From Datisca glomerata (Eukaryota; Streptophyta; Magnoliopsida; Cucurbitales; Datiscaceae): DNA of 64,000 nt. Positions 44,638 through 57,081 of the stretch are shown here, piece by piece. The stretch's first letter is position 1; each line of letters begins with the position of its first letter. The stretch is taken from assembly GCA_003255025.1 (NCBI GenBank), contig QANY01006295.1:510219-574218 (forward strand), in the 5' to 3' direction. The position numbers and the translations under genes are program-made. The notes under the pieces are model-generated. The model saw only the letters and a list, made by a program, of their open reading frames with translations. It made no database searches and was not told the origin of the DNA.

Positions 44638-46965
44638 TGTCGCAATGTGCATGCGACGCGGAGCGGCGATTGAAAATTTATTTTTTTTTTAAAAAAATTC
44701 AGAGTCGCCACCAATCATTTTAGGACGTGATTAGTCACCCAAATTTAAAATCAAATATTTTGGTCTGCGAAAATTTAAAGTTGGTTAGGGAGTCATTTGC
44801 TTGTGGGGAATGTATTAGCACCCCACACCGTCCATTAAGAAAAATGATTACCCGATTTAATCAAATACTATCCAAATTATTATTTTAAAATAATGTTATA
44901 AAAATTCAATTTTGAATGTCTCATTCAGTATATTTTGCATCATAAAAATGAGCAAATAAATTACCTTCAACGGGTGATATAAAGACCATTGAAAAATTAT
45001 TTTTTAATCAAAGCGTTATTGGAGTTACTCTCAGTATCCTAAAAATAACTCCTCACCTCAGTAATTCGAGAAATTTGATATCCCAAAATTCTAAAGTCTG
45101 TCATCGGATTTTTTTTAGTGAAAACTAAATAAATAAATTTATAAAATTAAAATCAAATTGTTATGATTCTAATTTACGAGCGTCAATTCTGATGATAAAA
45201 GACTAAAATAATAATCACATACAACCGTGACATATGACAATAATACATAAATAAATAAGAAGAGATAACAAGTATAAATAAAAAATGAATAATGGAAAGG
45301 AATGTTAGAGATGATAAACATGTATGATAAATTTTAAAAAAGAATATGTAGGGTGAAAATAATGAAACAATATGTGAAATAATTAAATATAAAAATAAAA
45401 AATAAATTACAACAAACCAATAATATCTACTAAAAAATATAGAAAAATAAACAAACATAAAAAAACAAAAAACAAAATAAATTGTAAACAACAAAAAACA
45501 AAAAAACAAAAAAAATTAAAATACAATTAAAAAAAATTTACAGAGGGTGACATCACCCTCTGTTAAGTGACAGAGGGTGACGTCACCATTTGTCCTTTTT
45601 TTTAAATTTAAAAATTTTTACTTATATATATAATTGTTTAGTAAATAAATTAATAATAAATTATTTATGTGTAAAATAAATTAATCTATGAAAAAATACT
45701 TAATTTCATACATAATTAGCATGAGCATGCTTTATTTTTTACTACATGTTCTATTAATTATCATTTTTTATTTCTTCACTCAATGCTAATCAAATAGCAA
45801 AAGAATGATCATGAATGGTAACTAATTTAAACAAGTGTCACTAAAAATAAATAAATAATTTGTTTTAGAATATAAATATACCATTTTTTTTATTTTGGAC
45901 TATTTAGTTCACTAATTACCATTTTTCATTTCTTCCTTCATTACTAGAAATGATCATGGATGATAACTAGTTTAAACAAATGTCACTAAAGAAAATCTAT
46001 AAAACTTTCAAAATGAAATAGTTTTTGTTTGAGATATAAATATACCATTTTTTTTATTTTGGATCACTTAGTTCACTAATTACCATTTTTCCATTCTTAC
46101 TTCATTGTTAGGAATGATCATAGATGGTAACTAGTTCAAACATGTGTCACGAAAATGATGGTAAAAAATTAACAAGAAAATAAGAGAATATTTGTAAGAA
46201 CATAAAAAATTAAAGTTTAAATATTTACATAATCTTGTATAGAGGTTTTACTCTCCCTTTTATGCATTTTTATGTATGAGAAATTATCATATGAGATCCT
46301 TTTATCAAATGTACACTTCCAACACATTGAGTTAATTTTACACCCGTCAAAATTTTGTCCTCATTCTCATTGATTGAGTTGATGACAAAAAAAATCTCAT
46401 TATCAAACTTGTAGAGAGATAAACAATAGATGAAAATAAAACTTAAGATTAAAAGTAGGAGAAATGATAAAGAATGAGCAAACAAACCTATATATGGAAA
46501 ATGAAACAAAGAAATATCAAATACATGAGTATGAAGAAGAGAGATGATTAATTAAAATGAACAACATATATTGTAACCTAAAATGTAAAAGATTTGAACT
46601 ACCTTAGTAAAAAGAAAATGAGAAGATGGAAGATAAATAGAAATGAAAACTCTTATTCTTTCTCTTTTATACTATTTTCTCAAAACCTCTATTTCTCTCT
46701 CTCTAAAATGGATTCTCATCCTCACTCTCCCAAATCTCCCATTTCAAGTGAAGATATACCCTCAATTTATAGGCAAACTTAGAGCTTCACTTTTTAATTT
46801 TACTCTTTTTGTTCCTTTTTTAATTTTTAGTCATTGAACAAATTTTCTTATTTTTTAGGCATTGAACTGTTTTTCAAATCATACACATAGTCTTAGACTA
46901 GTATATGGGAAATTTTTTTTTTTGTATTTTCAAAATATTGGACCGGACAAAATACGGTATCTACA
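44638..46965 (-). repeat. 3' LTR of the Ogre-like element (2,328 bp)
   Basis: Plus-orientation edges are TGTCGCAATGTGCATGCGAC and CGGTATCTACA. Matches 58955-61307 along its whole length with scattered substitutions and small indels. Extremely AT-rich in the middle. The open frames inside (for example 45183-45509) are low-complexity and not genes. Confidence 0.95.
45541..45594. repeat. Duplicated palindromic GGTGACRTCACC motif in the 3' LTR
   Basis: CAGAGGGTGACATCACC and CAGAGGGTGACGTCACC lie 32 bp apart. The equivalent part of the other LTR (around 59827) has a single copy, GGGTGACGTCAT. TGACGTCA is the core recognised by plant bZIP factors. A regulatory role is inference. Confidence 0.7.
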
Positions 46966-46980
46966 GCTGCCCCCCTTTGT
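46966..46980 (-). promoter_or_regulatory. Polypurine tract of the Ogre-like element
   Basis: The minus strand reads AAAGGGGGGCAGC directly before the 3' LTR start TGTAGATACC. It is the second-strand primer for reverse transcription. Confidence 0.85.
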
Positions 46981-47107
46981 TCACGCTTCTAAACTTTGAA
47001 GGTGTACAAGGGTGTAGATAAGTATTTTGATCGAGAAAAAACTATATAGATAAAGGAAATAGAAACCTCGACTTATTTGGTTCTATGAAATGATGGAACT
47101 TATGAAA

Positions 47108-47685
47108 TTGACCTGGATAGACACAGGCTTCGACCTCGACTCAATTCGGGTTCGATTTAACCCTATAAATTGAAACGGACCAGGCGCTGACACCGGATTT
47201 CGACCGTGACAAAGTCGGGTTCGATTTAACCTAAGATAAAGAAAGGACGCACACCTGGATAGACGCAGGCTTCGACCTTGACTTGATGCGGGTTCGATTT
47301 AACCATATTAATTGAAATGGACTAGGCGCTGAAACCGGGTTTCAATCGCGACAAAGTCGGGTTCGATTTAACCAAAAATAAAGAAACGAAGTAGACCTGA
47401 ATATAGGCAGGCTTCGACCTCGACTCGATGCGAGTTTCATTTAACCATAGATAAAGGAAGGGCGTGGACCTGGATAGACGTAGGCTTTGACCTCGAGTCG
47501 ATGCGGGTTCGATTTAACCATATTAATTGAAATGGACTAAGCGCTGACACCCGGCTTCGACCACGACAAAGTCGGGTTTGATTTAACCGAGATATTTGAA
47601 AGGAAACAGACCTGGATAGACGCAGGCTTTAACCTTGACTCGATTCAAATTTGATTTAACTAAAGATGTTGAAATGATATTTGAT
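47108..47685 (-). repeat. 3'UTR tandem array, eight units of 68-74 bp, two alternating types
   Basis: Unit starts are 47110, 47178, 47252, 47320, 47394, 47467, 47535 and 47609. Type A carries ACCTGGATAGACGCAGGCTT; type B carries ACCAGGCGCTGACACCGGG. Both end GGGTTCGATTTAACC. Order in plus coordinates is A-B-A-B-A-A-B-A. Tandem repeats in the hypervariable 3'UTR are known for Tat/Ogre elements and can seed satellites. Confidence 0.9.
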
Positions 47686-48561
47686 CTGATATTTACAAGT
47701 TTCATATGGTGCAAGAGCTAGACTAATGCATGCTCTAAATGTTGGAAAATCATGTATGGATTTTGAAAGAATATTTTTAAATGATTTATGCACTTGAACT
47801 ACATCAAAACATATCAATATGATGCATGTCTATGCATTGTAATTATTGAATATAAATGCAAAGTAGTGATCTTGAGTGCATGCGTGCTTGCTATGCATGA
47901 TTGAAAACATTTGATAGAAAATTATTTGATGATTTTATTTTGAAAGTTGACTAATGTCGTCATATCCTTCACCCTTCAAATCAATCACTTAGCCTAAGGT
48001 CATGGACTCGCAATGAAGTATCGAGCATACTTTCAATAAAATGATGCATCCTTATTCATTGGTTTATGCCCCGGTATTCGGCTTCACATCGATGATGAAG
48101 AAAAAATGGATAATTTCTCCACATTTTGCTTATTTTCTGTACTTTAATTACAATCCTCCAATCATGCTTCAGCCTTCGTTATGTGCATACGAACATTCTC
48201 GTGATGACTTTTCAGATTTCCCCTCGTACTCAGACCAGCTTTCTTAGTTCCTATTCTTTTCTTTTTTCTTTTTTAATTAGCTTTCACCTAACCAAGTTTA
48301 TGCTTCTGAGTTATTTCAAGAGTAATTAATGATATCTTAGAATTGAGAGGAATAAGAAATAATGGAGATAAGGAGAAGATGAAGTATATGTATTTGTCAA
48401 CTGAGAAAGAAAAAAGGCTCTTCATTGATGATGAATAATGTTTACAAACGATGATTTGGAAAAAGAAAAAAATGGAGGAAGAATTTCTCCAGTATTCGAG
48501 ACAACTCTTTTTTTTAAAATATTTTTTTTGCCTAACTTCATTTTTCCAATACTTAGAGCGG
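47686..48561 (-). other. Remainder of the Ogre-like 3'UTR
   Basis: AT-rich, between the integrase stop and the tandem array. Open frames at 48041-48329 on the plus strand have no family resemblance. Confidence 0.6.
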
Positions 48562-49700
48562 TCAAACGAAGTACTTCTTGACTGTATCGGAATTAATTGT
48601 GTGTGGTAAATCATCTCCATCCATGTTTATTAGTATGAGAGCTTCTCCCGAGAAAGCCTTCTTGACAATGAAATGTCTTTCGTAATTTGGGGTCCACTTC
48701 CCCCGATGATCCTTTTGATATGAGAGTATCTTTTTAAACACCAAGTCTCATTCTCAGAAACACCGGGGACGTAATTTTTTGTCATATGCGTGCATCATTT
48801 TTCTTTGATATAATTGCCCTCTACATAATGCAGTCAATATTTTTTCCTCGATGAAATTCAATTGCTCATATCGTGTTTGTACCCACTCTGCTTCTTCTAA
48901 TTTCGCCTCCATTAAGACTCTGGGGGAGGAAATTTTCACCTCAATTGAAAGGACCGCTTCCATACCATATACCAAAGAGAATGGCGTTGCCCCAGTTGAT
49001 GTTTAGACTAATGTGCGATACCCATGCAGTGCAAACGGAAGCATCTCATGCCAATCCTTATAAACCTCCGTCATTTTCTCTATGATCCTTTTTATGTTCT
49101 TATTGGCTACTTCCACTGCCCTGTTCATTTTCGGAAGATAAGGAGATGAATTATGATGCTTAATTTTGAATTGCTCACATAATTCTTTCATCATCTTGTT
49201 ATTTAAATTTATCCCATTATCTGTGATGATCCTTCCAGGTAGACCATATCGATAAATTATTTCCTTTTTAATAAACTTAACAACCGCACTTCTGGTTACA
49301 CTCGAGTAAGAACTTGCCTCCACCAATTTGGTAAAATAATCTATAGAGACCAAAATGAAACGATGCCCGTTAGAGGCTTTGGGTGCGATGGGACCAATGT
49401 CATCTATGCCCCACATAAAGAACGGCCAAGGTGCGGCCATGACATGTAAAGGGGATGCGAGTACGTGAATTTTATCCGCATAAATTTGACATTTATGACA
49501 TTTCTTGGCGTACTTGATGCAGTCAGATTCTAGAGTTAACCGATAAAATCATGCTCTCAAGATTTGTTTGGCCATCATATATCCATTAGCATGAACTCCA
49601 CAAATTCCTTCGTGAACTTCCTCTATGATTTGATTCGCTTCCATTGCATCAACACATCTTAAGAGCACCATGTCATGGTTTCTTTTGTAGAGTATTTCAT
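48562..49700 (-). pseudogene. Integrase of the Ogre-like element
   Basis: Read from 49700 down. The zinc-binding HHCC region has EVHEGICGVHANG and KYAKKCHKCQ, with a stop at RA*FYRL. The catalytic core (49440-49003) has WGIDDIGPIAP (first Asp), IITDNGINLNN (second Asp) and MNRAVEVANKNIKRII (Glu). It continues into 48975-48562 with VYGMEAVLSIEVKI and GKWTPNYERHFIVKKAFSGEAL before the final stop. It is separated into at least three frames. Confidence 0.9.
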
Positions 49701-49800
49701 CATTCAAGAAGAAACTCATGGACAATCTTCTAATAGTGCGTTTATCATTCTCAGAAGTTTTGGATGGATATTCTCCATTCTTTATATACTGCTTGATGTC

Positions 49801-50310
49801 TTAATACCATGGTCTTGTGTCTGACTCTTCTTCAATACTCATACAGTGAGCAGGAAAATCTTGCTTCTCAATTTTTATGGGTTGCACTTCTTCCTTAAAG
49901 TCTGCAGTGAATATGGATGCTAGAGTTGCCAGTGCATCTGTAATTTGACTATTCTCTCTGGGTATATGGTCAAATGAGATCACTTCAAAAGTTCGGCTCA
50001 ACTTAGTTACATGTTTTTTATAAGGTACCATCTTGGAGTCTCTAGTTTCTCATTCCCCGTTTCATTGTTGTATCACCAATAACGAATCTTCGTACACTCG
50101 AAGCTTCCTTATCTTCATATCATAAGCTGCTTGAATTCCCATGGAACATGCCTCATATTCTGTCACATTGTTTGTGCAGTCAAAGCATAGTTTTGTCATG
50201 AATAGGAACAACTTTCCCTCGGGAGATATGAGGATTGCCCCAATTCCATGTCATATATCATTAGAAGCGCCATCAAATAACATTGACCACAATTCTAGAT
50301 CCATAGATTC
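49801..50310 (-). pseudogene. Second (archaeal-type) RNase H-like region of the Ogre-like element
   Basis: Between RNase H1 and integrase. The visible end reads KHVTKLSRTFEVISFDHIPRE then NSQITDALATLASIF, matching the C-terminal part of the extra RNase H typical of Tat-lineage elements. The N-terminal part (50040-50310) is interrupted by stops. Confidence 0.75.
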
Positions 50311-50314
50311 TCCT

Positions 50315-51710
50315 TCATTTTTTAATGAGTGATATGTTCTCATCATAAAAATCAAACTTCATAGGCTCATAATCTTGCACTGGTTGATCTGCAAGATAAT
50401 CAGTAAGTATACTTCTTTTTATTGACTTTCTCGTGACATAAACAATATCATATTCCGGGAGCAACATTTGCCATTTAGCGATTCGCCCAGAAATTGATGG
50501 CTTTTCAAAGATATATTTGATTGGTTCCATCTTTGAAATTAACCAAGTGGTGTGGTATAACATGTATTGTCTAAGCCGATGAGCAACCCAGGCTAATGCA
50601 TAACACGTTTTCTCTGACATCGAATAATTAGCCTCATAATTTATGAACATTTTACTTAAATCGTATATTGCTTGTTCTTTCCTTTCAGAGGTGTCATGTT
50701 GACCAAGTACGCAACCCATGAATTTTTCTGTCACTGTAAGATACAAAATGAGTGGACGCCCTGGAGTTGGAGGAACAAGTATAGGCGGATTTTGCAAGTA
50801 TTGCTTGATCTTCTCAAAAGAAATTTGACAATCATCATTCCATCCTTTTGTATCACTTTTGCGGAGAAGTTTAAAGATAGGTTCACAAGTTGTAGTGAGC
50901 TGTGAGATGAACCGGGCTATGTAATTTAATCTCTCCAAGAAACCTCTCACTTCCTTTTGAGTTTGACGTGGCGGCATATCGATGATGGCTCGAACCTTGT
51001 CAGGGTCAACTTTTACTCCTTCCTTACTCACGATAAAATCAAGTAGTTTCCCTAAAGATGCTGTGAATGTACACTTTGTCGGGTTAAGCTTTAAACGGAA
51101 CTTTCTCAACCGTTCAAATAATTTTCGCAGAGTGACCGTATGGTCTTCCCCTTGATGAGATTTGGCAATCATATCATCAACGCACGCTTCAATTTCTTTA
51201 TGTATCATATCATGAAACAGTGTTACAATTGCCCGTTGGTAAGTCGCCCCTGCATTCTTCAGACCAAATGGCATAACCTTATAACAAAATGTACCCACAA
51301 AGTTATAAAAGCCACCCTTTCACGGTCTTCAAGAGCCATTTTGATTTGGTTATACCCCGAAAAACCATCTATGAAAGAGAAAGTTGAATGTCCTGCAGTG
51401 TTATCTACTAAGACATCGATATGGGGTAATGGAAAATTATCCTTAGGGCTTGCCCAATTTAAGTCTCTATAATCGACGCACACCCTTACTTTCCCATTTT
51501 TCTTCAGCATTGGGACTATGTTAGCAATCCATTCAGGGTATTTTACTACTTATAAAAAACCAGCATCTACTTGCTTTTTAACTTCTTCTTTGATATGTAC
51601 CAGTATGTCTGGTTTCATTTTCCGTAACTTTTATCACACTGGTTTACTTTCGGGCATAAGTGACAAATAATGAATCACGATATCAGTGTCTAGACTTGGT
51701 ATATCTTGGT
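50315..51710 (-). pseudogene. Reverse transcriptase and RNase H1 of the Ogre-like element
   Basis: RT opens with KKQVDAGFL and NIVPMLKKNGKVRVCVDYRD near 51.5 kb, then FSFIDGFSGYNQI, and after a frame shift near 51.29 kb MPFGLKNAGATYQR. The catalytic loop reads ACVDDMIAKS (usually YVDDM). RNase H1 follows, with GCVLGQHD, NYSMSEKTCYALAW and KWQMLLPEYDIVY. Stops occur upstream (KPV*). The 327-codon frame 51298-50315 is the longest open frame in the window. Confidence 0.93.
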
Positions 51711-51714
51711 AAGA

Positions 51715-52715
51715 TCATGCAAAGATGTCAATATACTCTTTGAGTAAGTCAATTAATTCTCGGCGGCTTTGGTTTGTCATATAAGTGCCGATTTGTACCT
51801 CTTTCATCTCTCCCTCCAATCCTAAATTTATCACATCCATTAATTTTTGATATGATTGAGTTATTTTTTCATCCTCCTCTACCACTCTTAACATTTCCGG
51901 AGATGGTTCAAAATTATCCTCGTCAATTTCATCTGACTCTACGCTAAGAATGAGATTGTCAAAGTTATTGCTTATGCTCTTGTTTACAAAATCACCGTTC
52001 TCGAACCTGAATCGGATTATTGGATGAAAAGAAGGCGAGAAAAAAAAAATAAATAAATAATGCATGAGTATGAACAACATTTCAGAAATGGAAAAAGTAG
52101 ACATAAAAGGAAGAACAAAAAGAACTGGAATTATATTTATCATTAGCAAAAGGAGACGAAACAAGTTTTTAGATTTTCATTCAAAGAGATGACATGAAAT
52201 AGACGAGAACGTATGCCCATAACAATGAAATTTCTAAGGCATTGGGTAGAATCATTAGAATTTATGCAGGAACACATTACTCTTGAAAATTCTCGAGAAG
52301 CACTGGTAGCTCGGTGACGTCTCAATTGTTAAGCTCATGATCTGAATCGTATCGAGAAATCAAGTTCTCTGTACTTGCACTTGATGATTTTCCCAAGATT
52401 GCGGATATTGAAAGCTCGGCGATATCATCTTCAAGGTTGTACTGCTCTACTATAACCGGTTCTTCGAATGAAATTTCCTCACTTCTAAAGGATTTAGAAA
52501 TATGGGGTATAATCACCATTTCCATATTGAATTCCCTATTTTCGAGCCTAGCAATCCTCTTTTCTTTCTTTTGAGCTTCCACTCTCCTTCTATCAGCCTT
52601 GGCCGGTCTATACCAAGCCCAAACCTTTGTTCATTCTTGTCCCACTCGATTAACTTATTTATGCCTTAATACTTACCCCCGAGTTCTTTGTTTGGCTTGT
52701 ATCTCCCTTTTATCA
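51715..52715 (-). pseudogene. Region between protease and RT of the Ogre-like element
   Basis: Contains a block ending MLRVVEEDEKITQSYQKLMD, INLGLEGEMKEVQIG and LLKEYIDIFA, the usual lead-in to RT in this lineage. Ogre elements are known to have an intron between gag-pro and RT; an intron here is possible, but no splice pair was fixed. Confidence 0.7.
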
Positions 52716-53431
52716 TCAACTTTGCCACCGTCTGAGATGCTTTTGATAGGCTTGATGTTGGAGTGAGTTTCCCACTAGCAACAAATGTAGTGTTCGCAAT
52801 CTCAAATAATTGAAATGAGTACTCTCCAATGCTTCTTCTGCCGCCTCAACATACGACTTGGTAGCCGGCTTGGATACCAATAAATCTTCTTCCCCATATA
52901 TACAAATGAGTTTATGATCCATTAAAAACTTCATCTTCTAATGTAATGAAGACGGTACTACCCCGACAGAGTGAATCCATGGTCGACCTAAAAGAAAACT
53001 GTATGCTAGATTTATGTCCATCACTTGAAAAACAATATTGAATAGGGATGACCCGATTCAAATTTGTATCTTTATGTCTCCGACTACTTCTCTTCGGGAC
53101 AGTCGAATGCTCTTACTATCATCATGCTCGGTCGCATATATGTTGCGTCCACATGGAGCTTTGCTAGTGTGGGTCTTGGCATTACATTTAGAGACGGGCC
53201 ATTATCAATCAATACTTTTACGACAACATAATCCCCATATTTCACAGATATATGTAGAGCTCTGGTGTGTCCGGTACCATCGGCAGGGATTTCATCATCC
53301 GTGAAAGTGATAAAATTTGGTGGGGTAATATTTTCCATAATTCCACTCAACTTCTCCACCATAACGTCATGACAGACATATGCTTGATTCAAAACCTTCA
53401 ATAATGCTTGGCGATGTGGTTCAGAATTCAC
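52716..53431 (-). pseudogene. Aspartic protease of the Ogre-like element
   Basis: Begins HRQALLKVLNQAYVCHDVMV, then ITPPNFITFTDDEIP, and the active-site region VLIDNGPSLNVMP. Asn replaces the usual Thr/Ser of D-T/S-G, as I recall for Ogre proteases. The downstream part is broken after VRAFDCP. Confidence 0.85.
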
Positions 53432-53473
53432 AAAGAGTGACAGTAAAGATATGCGAGCAGGTAAGCGATTAAG

Positions 53474-55879
53474 TTATTCTTTCTCCTTACCTCTTATTAT
53501 ATCTGGGTCTATCACTTGGCTACCGTGCATTTCTCCTTGGAATTCATGACCAATGTCGCCTTCTTTGGCCTTCCCTTTCCTTTGCCTTTCAAACTCATCG
53601 CTTTTATCCGTTTTTAAAACTTCTGGCATGTAGCATCTGCCACTCCTCGCCATCCTACCTACTCTTGAAATATTAGTTATGGGGAGATCAAGGTCAAACG
53701 AATTTAGCTCTTGAGTTTTGTCGTTACCGCTTGTAATGACCTCATATTCGTACGTCCATGGTACTGCTCTTGAATCTTTATAAGCAAACACCTCCGGTAT
53801 TTTAATGGTGATAGGCATCAGAGCAAAAGATGTAATGGTGTGAGTTGAGAGGTTTTGGGATATAGGATGACATTTCAACATTAACTTCAGATGATTCTTT
53901 AGTTATCATGAGGACTAAAGAGTCATCTTCCTGGTATTCCATTTCTCCTTTATGACTTATTGTAAGTATCCTTGCATCCAACAACTTTTGCACTTCCATT
54001 TTAAAATCAGCAAATTCCTCAATTGTATGCCCCGTCACATTCTTATAAAACAAACAATCGAAGTCATGCATATGCTTCCTAGAAACGCCCTTATCCTCTG
54101 AGCGTGTTGGGTAGGTGTACCCTGCTATAGAAAGAAGATGGAAAAGTGTTTCCATTGACGTGCTCATATCTTCCACATCCCTCTTTCCATATGAAAAATA
54201 TTCCTCAATTGCATTTACGGTAGGATTCCCATGATTTGGTAGAGGGTTGAAATTGATATCTGGATTCCCATTAGCCTTTTTGAAATTCAACCATCCAGCC
54301 TTGATCAGTGCCTGTACTTTACCTTTTAATGCTATGCAATTCTCAGTCGAGTGTCCCACTGACCCAGCATGATAATTATAGCAAGCAGTCGGATCATACC
54401 ACCTTAGGTATGGTGGTTGTAGAAGTTCATAAGGAATTGGTACCAATTGATTATTCTGTATCAATTGAGGTAAGAGTTTTGTATATGACATGAGAATTGG
54501 ATCATATTAGATAAAACGTTGATTATTTTTATTTCCCCTTAGAAGCTGATCAACCTGACCAATATTTTGCTGGTGAGTCGGTGGTCTAAAACAGGGTGTC
54601 AGGTTGTTTTGAAATGCTGATTGTTGAGAGTGATAATTGTATGGAATTTGTGAGGTATTTATCACATATGATGTCACAGATTTGGGCCCTTCACTATACT
54701 TTGGAAATCCCGGCCTCGAGTTTGCAGCTTGTGATGGGTACCCAAAATTGATCGTCTGTACATCCCCTTCTTTCCGCTTCAACGGCGGCCCCTTTTTTAC
54801 GGATGATGTATCAGATACGACTTCCAAAATTCTTCCATTCTTTACTCCATATTCAATCCTTTCACCAATCACTATAATGTTAGAGAAGTTGTTTGAAGCA
54901 TTTCCAATCATAGAATGGAGATCTCAAGGTGTTGATAAACATTGTAGCCATCTCCTTTTCTGACAAGGGGATGTACTTGAGAAGCTAATTCCCTTCACCT
55001 TTGCGCATATTCTTTAAAGTCTTCAGTAGGCTTTTTTTCCATCATTTGTAGATCCAGACGATCAGGAGCCATGTCTATATTGTACTTGTATTGTTTTAAG
55101 AAAGTACCCGCTAAATCTTTCCACCTCCGAATATGTTGGTTATCCACTTGGATATACCAGCGAGATGCAGCCCCTGTCAAGCTATCTTGAAAGAAATGAA
55201 TTAGCAGCTTATCATTATTTGCACAAACAGTCATCTTTCTGCAGTACATAATAAGGTGGCTTCTCGGACATGTACTACCATCATGTTTTTCAAACTCAGG
55301 TAGTTTGAATTTGTGTGGGATGGTAACATTTGGGACCAAACATAATTGGGTGGCATCAATAGTACCATATACATCTGACCCTTCAATGGCGCGTAATTTT
55401 TCCTCTAAAAAGTCCAGCTTATCTTTTGACAGTGGGTCTTCACTTGGTTTAGTAACAGGCCTCTGCCCCTTTGGGTCATCAATATCGGGTATGATGATTG
55501 GCTCATTAGCGAGTTCGCCTTGTAGGGTGAAAGCTTGGTTGTGGCCAAGTGCCATTGTGGATGGGTTGTACCCACTTTTCCCAGTTTGCATCATTTCCTG
55601 GACACTTGGAAATGGATAGTGCTGGATATTTACTGGTGGTGAAGCATGATCAAAATGGTCGATCTGATGACGTTGATAGGTTGGAGTGAACCCATGAGGG
55701 TAAGGTGGAGTATCGTTTGGCAGTTGATTTTGTGATGATTGAGCCCCTTGCGGATTTTCAAGACAGGCTTTTTCCTTACTCGCGGCGAGGAGTTCCAGGA
55801 CTCTTGCCATTTGCTTTTTCAGCTCCCTAATTTCTTCTTTTATTTCCTCTCGTGACTGTTCTCTTTTTTGCCCGTCCAT
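53474..55879 (-). pseudogene. Gag of the Ogre-like element
   Basis: The first frame (55879-54995) starts MDGQKREQSREEIKEEI (coiled coil) and includes HKFKLPEFEKHDGSTCPRSH, LLIHFFQDSLTGAASRWYIQ and TFLKQYKYNIDMAPDR, the Tat/Ogre gag signature. Later frames carry YDP(T)ACYNYHAGSVGHSTENC, a degenerate zinc knuckle, then LIKAGWLNFKKANG and a linker with ITNISRVGRMARSGRCY. There are at least two frame changes. Confidence 0.9.
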
Positions 55880-56199
55880 AACCCTAACTTGAGCTTGCGT
55901 TCGATAAGGATGTCGGAGTTGACGGACTATCTTTGAAAAGTTTTCTTAATAAAAAAAATAAGACAATGAGATGGTAGATTTTGCTAATGAAGAAGAATAA
56001 ATAATGACAATAATAATAATGAAAGTGAATTTATGCATGAGAAATGATATTCTGCAAAGTGAAAGTCTAAAAGTACTCAATTTCATTCAATTAGTAGATC
56101 CATCCACTACATTTGAGTATGTAGAAGTCAAACTACACTACTCCGCAATATGAGTTTATACAAAATGACCCAAATCTATGTTGATTTCTTCCAAGAACT

Positions 56200-57080
56200 T
56201 AGACAAGTTCTCCCCATTAGGATGGATGGGCAAAACACTTTTTTTCAAAAATGATGCTTGTTCTGCCAAATTGCCCGCTCTACAGCCACGCCTTTAAGCC
56301 ATTCTATAGTTTGCCTTGATCATTGTCGAATCAATCGTGCTCTTGTTGCACTAATTGGTAATCATATCTCAGTGCATCGACATTAGCATCATTATTTCTT
56401 GCCAATTTCTCTACCACGTTCTGATACGCTCTAACTTGGTGCTCAAGACTTGCAATGACTTTCAATGGATCTTCACTATCATTTGGTGACTTAGTCTACC
56501 TAACTTTTTGGTTCTCGAAATCAACTTCTAAATTATCAACGATTCGTCGTGACGAGTCATATTATTTTTCTAACTCAATGATGTACGCATTCTTCTTTTT
56601 GACAGCCCTTTTAACCTCTTCTAAAACCTCTTGTACAAGTTTATTTTTTTCTTTCTAGCTTCATGATTCGATCCTCTTGTTCATAGATTACCACTCGTAA
56701 ATTCTCATTGTCCTCTGCCATCCTTCTGATTTTGTTGTTCAGTTTGCGAGTGTTAGTTTCCAACTCTAAGTTTTTCCGCTTCAGGTATTCTTGATCCTCA
56801 ATTTTGTTTCTCAAATCTCTGAGTTGTTTTCCTGCTTCGATCCTGTGCTAGCCAAACAAATTCGTCTTGATTGTTAGACGTCTATTTTCTTCCAAGAGAG
56901 CTAAATTATTTTGACGCTCCTCATATAACTCATCCCGCTCCTCATTTTTAATAATCTCCTGATAAGCTTATGGTAACTTGTATGATTGTAAATCCTTAAC
57001 TGGTAAGGCAATAGTTACTTTTCCTCTGCTCTCAACCCACGTTTCACACTCCTTTGTGCAATTCATGTGATTCTTCTCAT
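56200..57080 (-). pseudogene. Coiled-coil tail of ORF1 of the Ogre-like element
   Basis: The minus strand reads a long heptad-like Lys/Glu/Leu/Asn-rich segment (KLNNKIRRMAEDNENLR, IYEQEDRIMKLE, LVQEVLEEVKRAVKKKN, IASLEHQVRAYQNVVEKLA) in more than one frame. Likely the C-terminal part of the additional ORF1. Confidence 0.65.
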
Positions 57081-57081
57081 T

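Noticed and set aside
45183..45509. Minus-strand 108-codon ORF in the Ogre-like LTR
   Set aside because: Phe/Ile/Tyr low complexity in an AT-rich LTR; not preserved in the other LTR.
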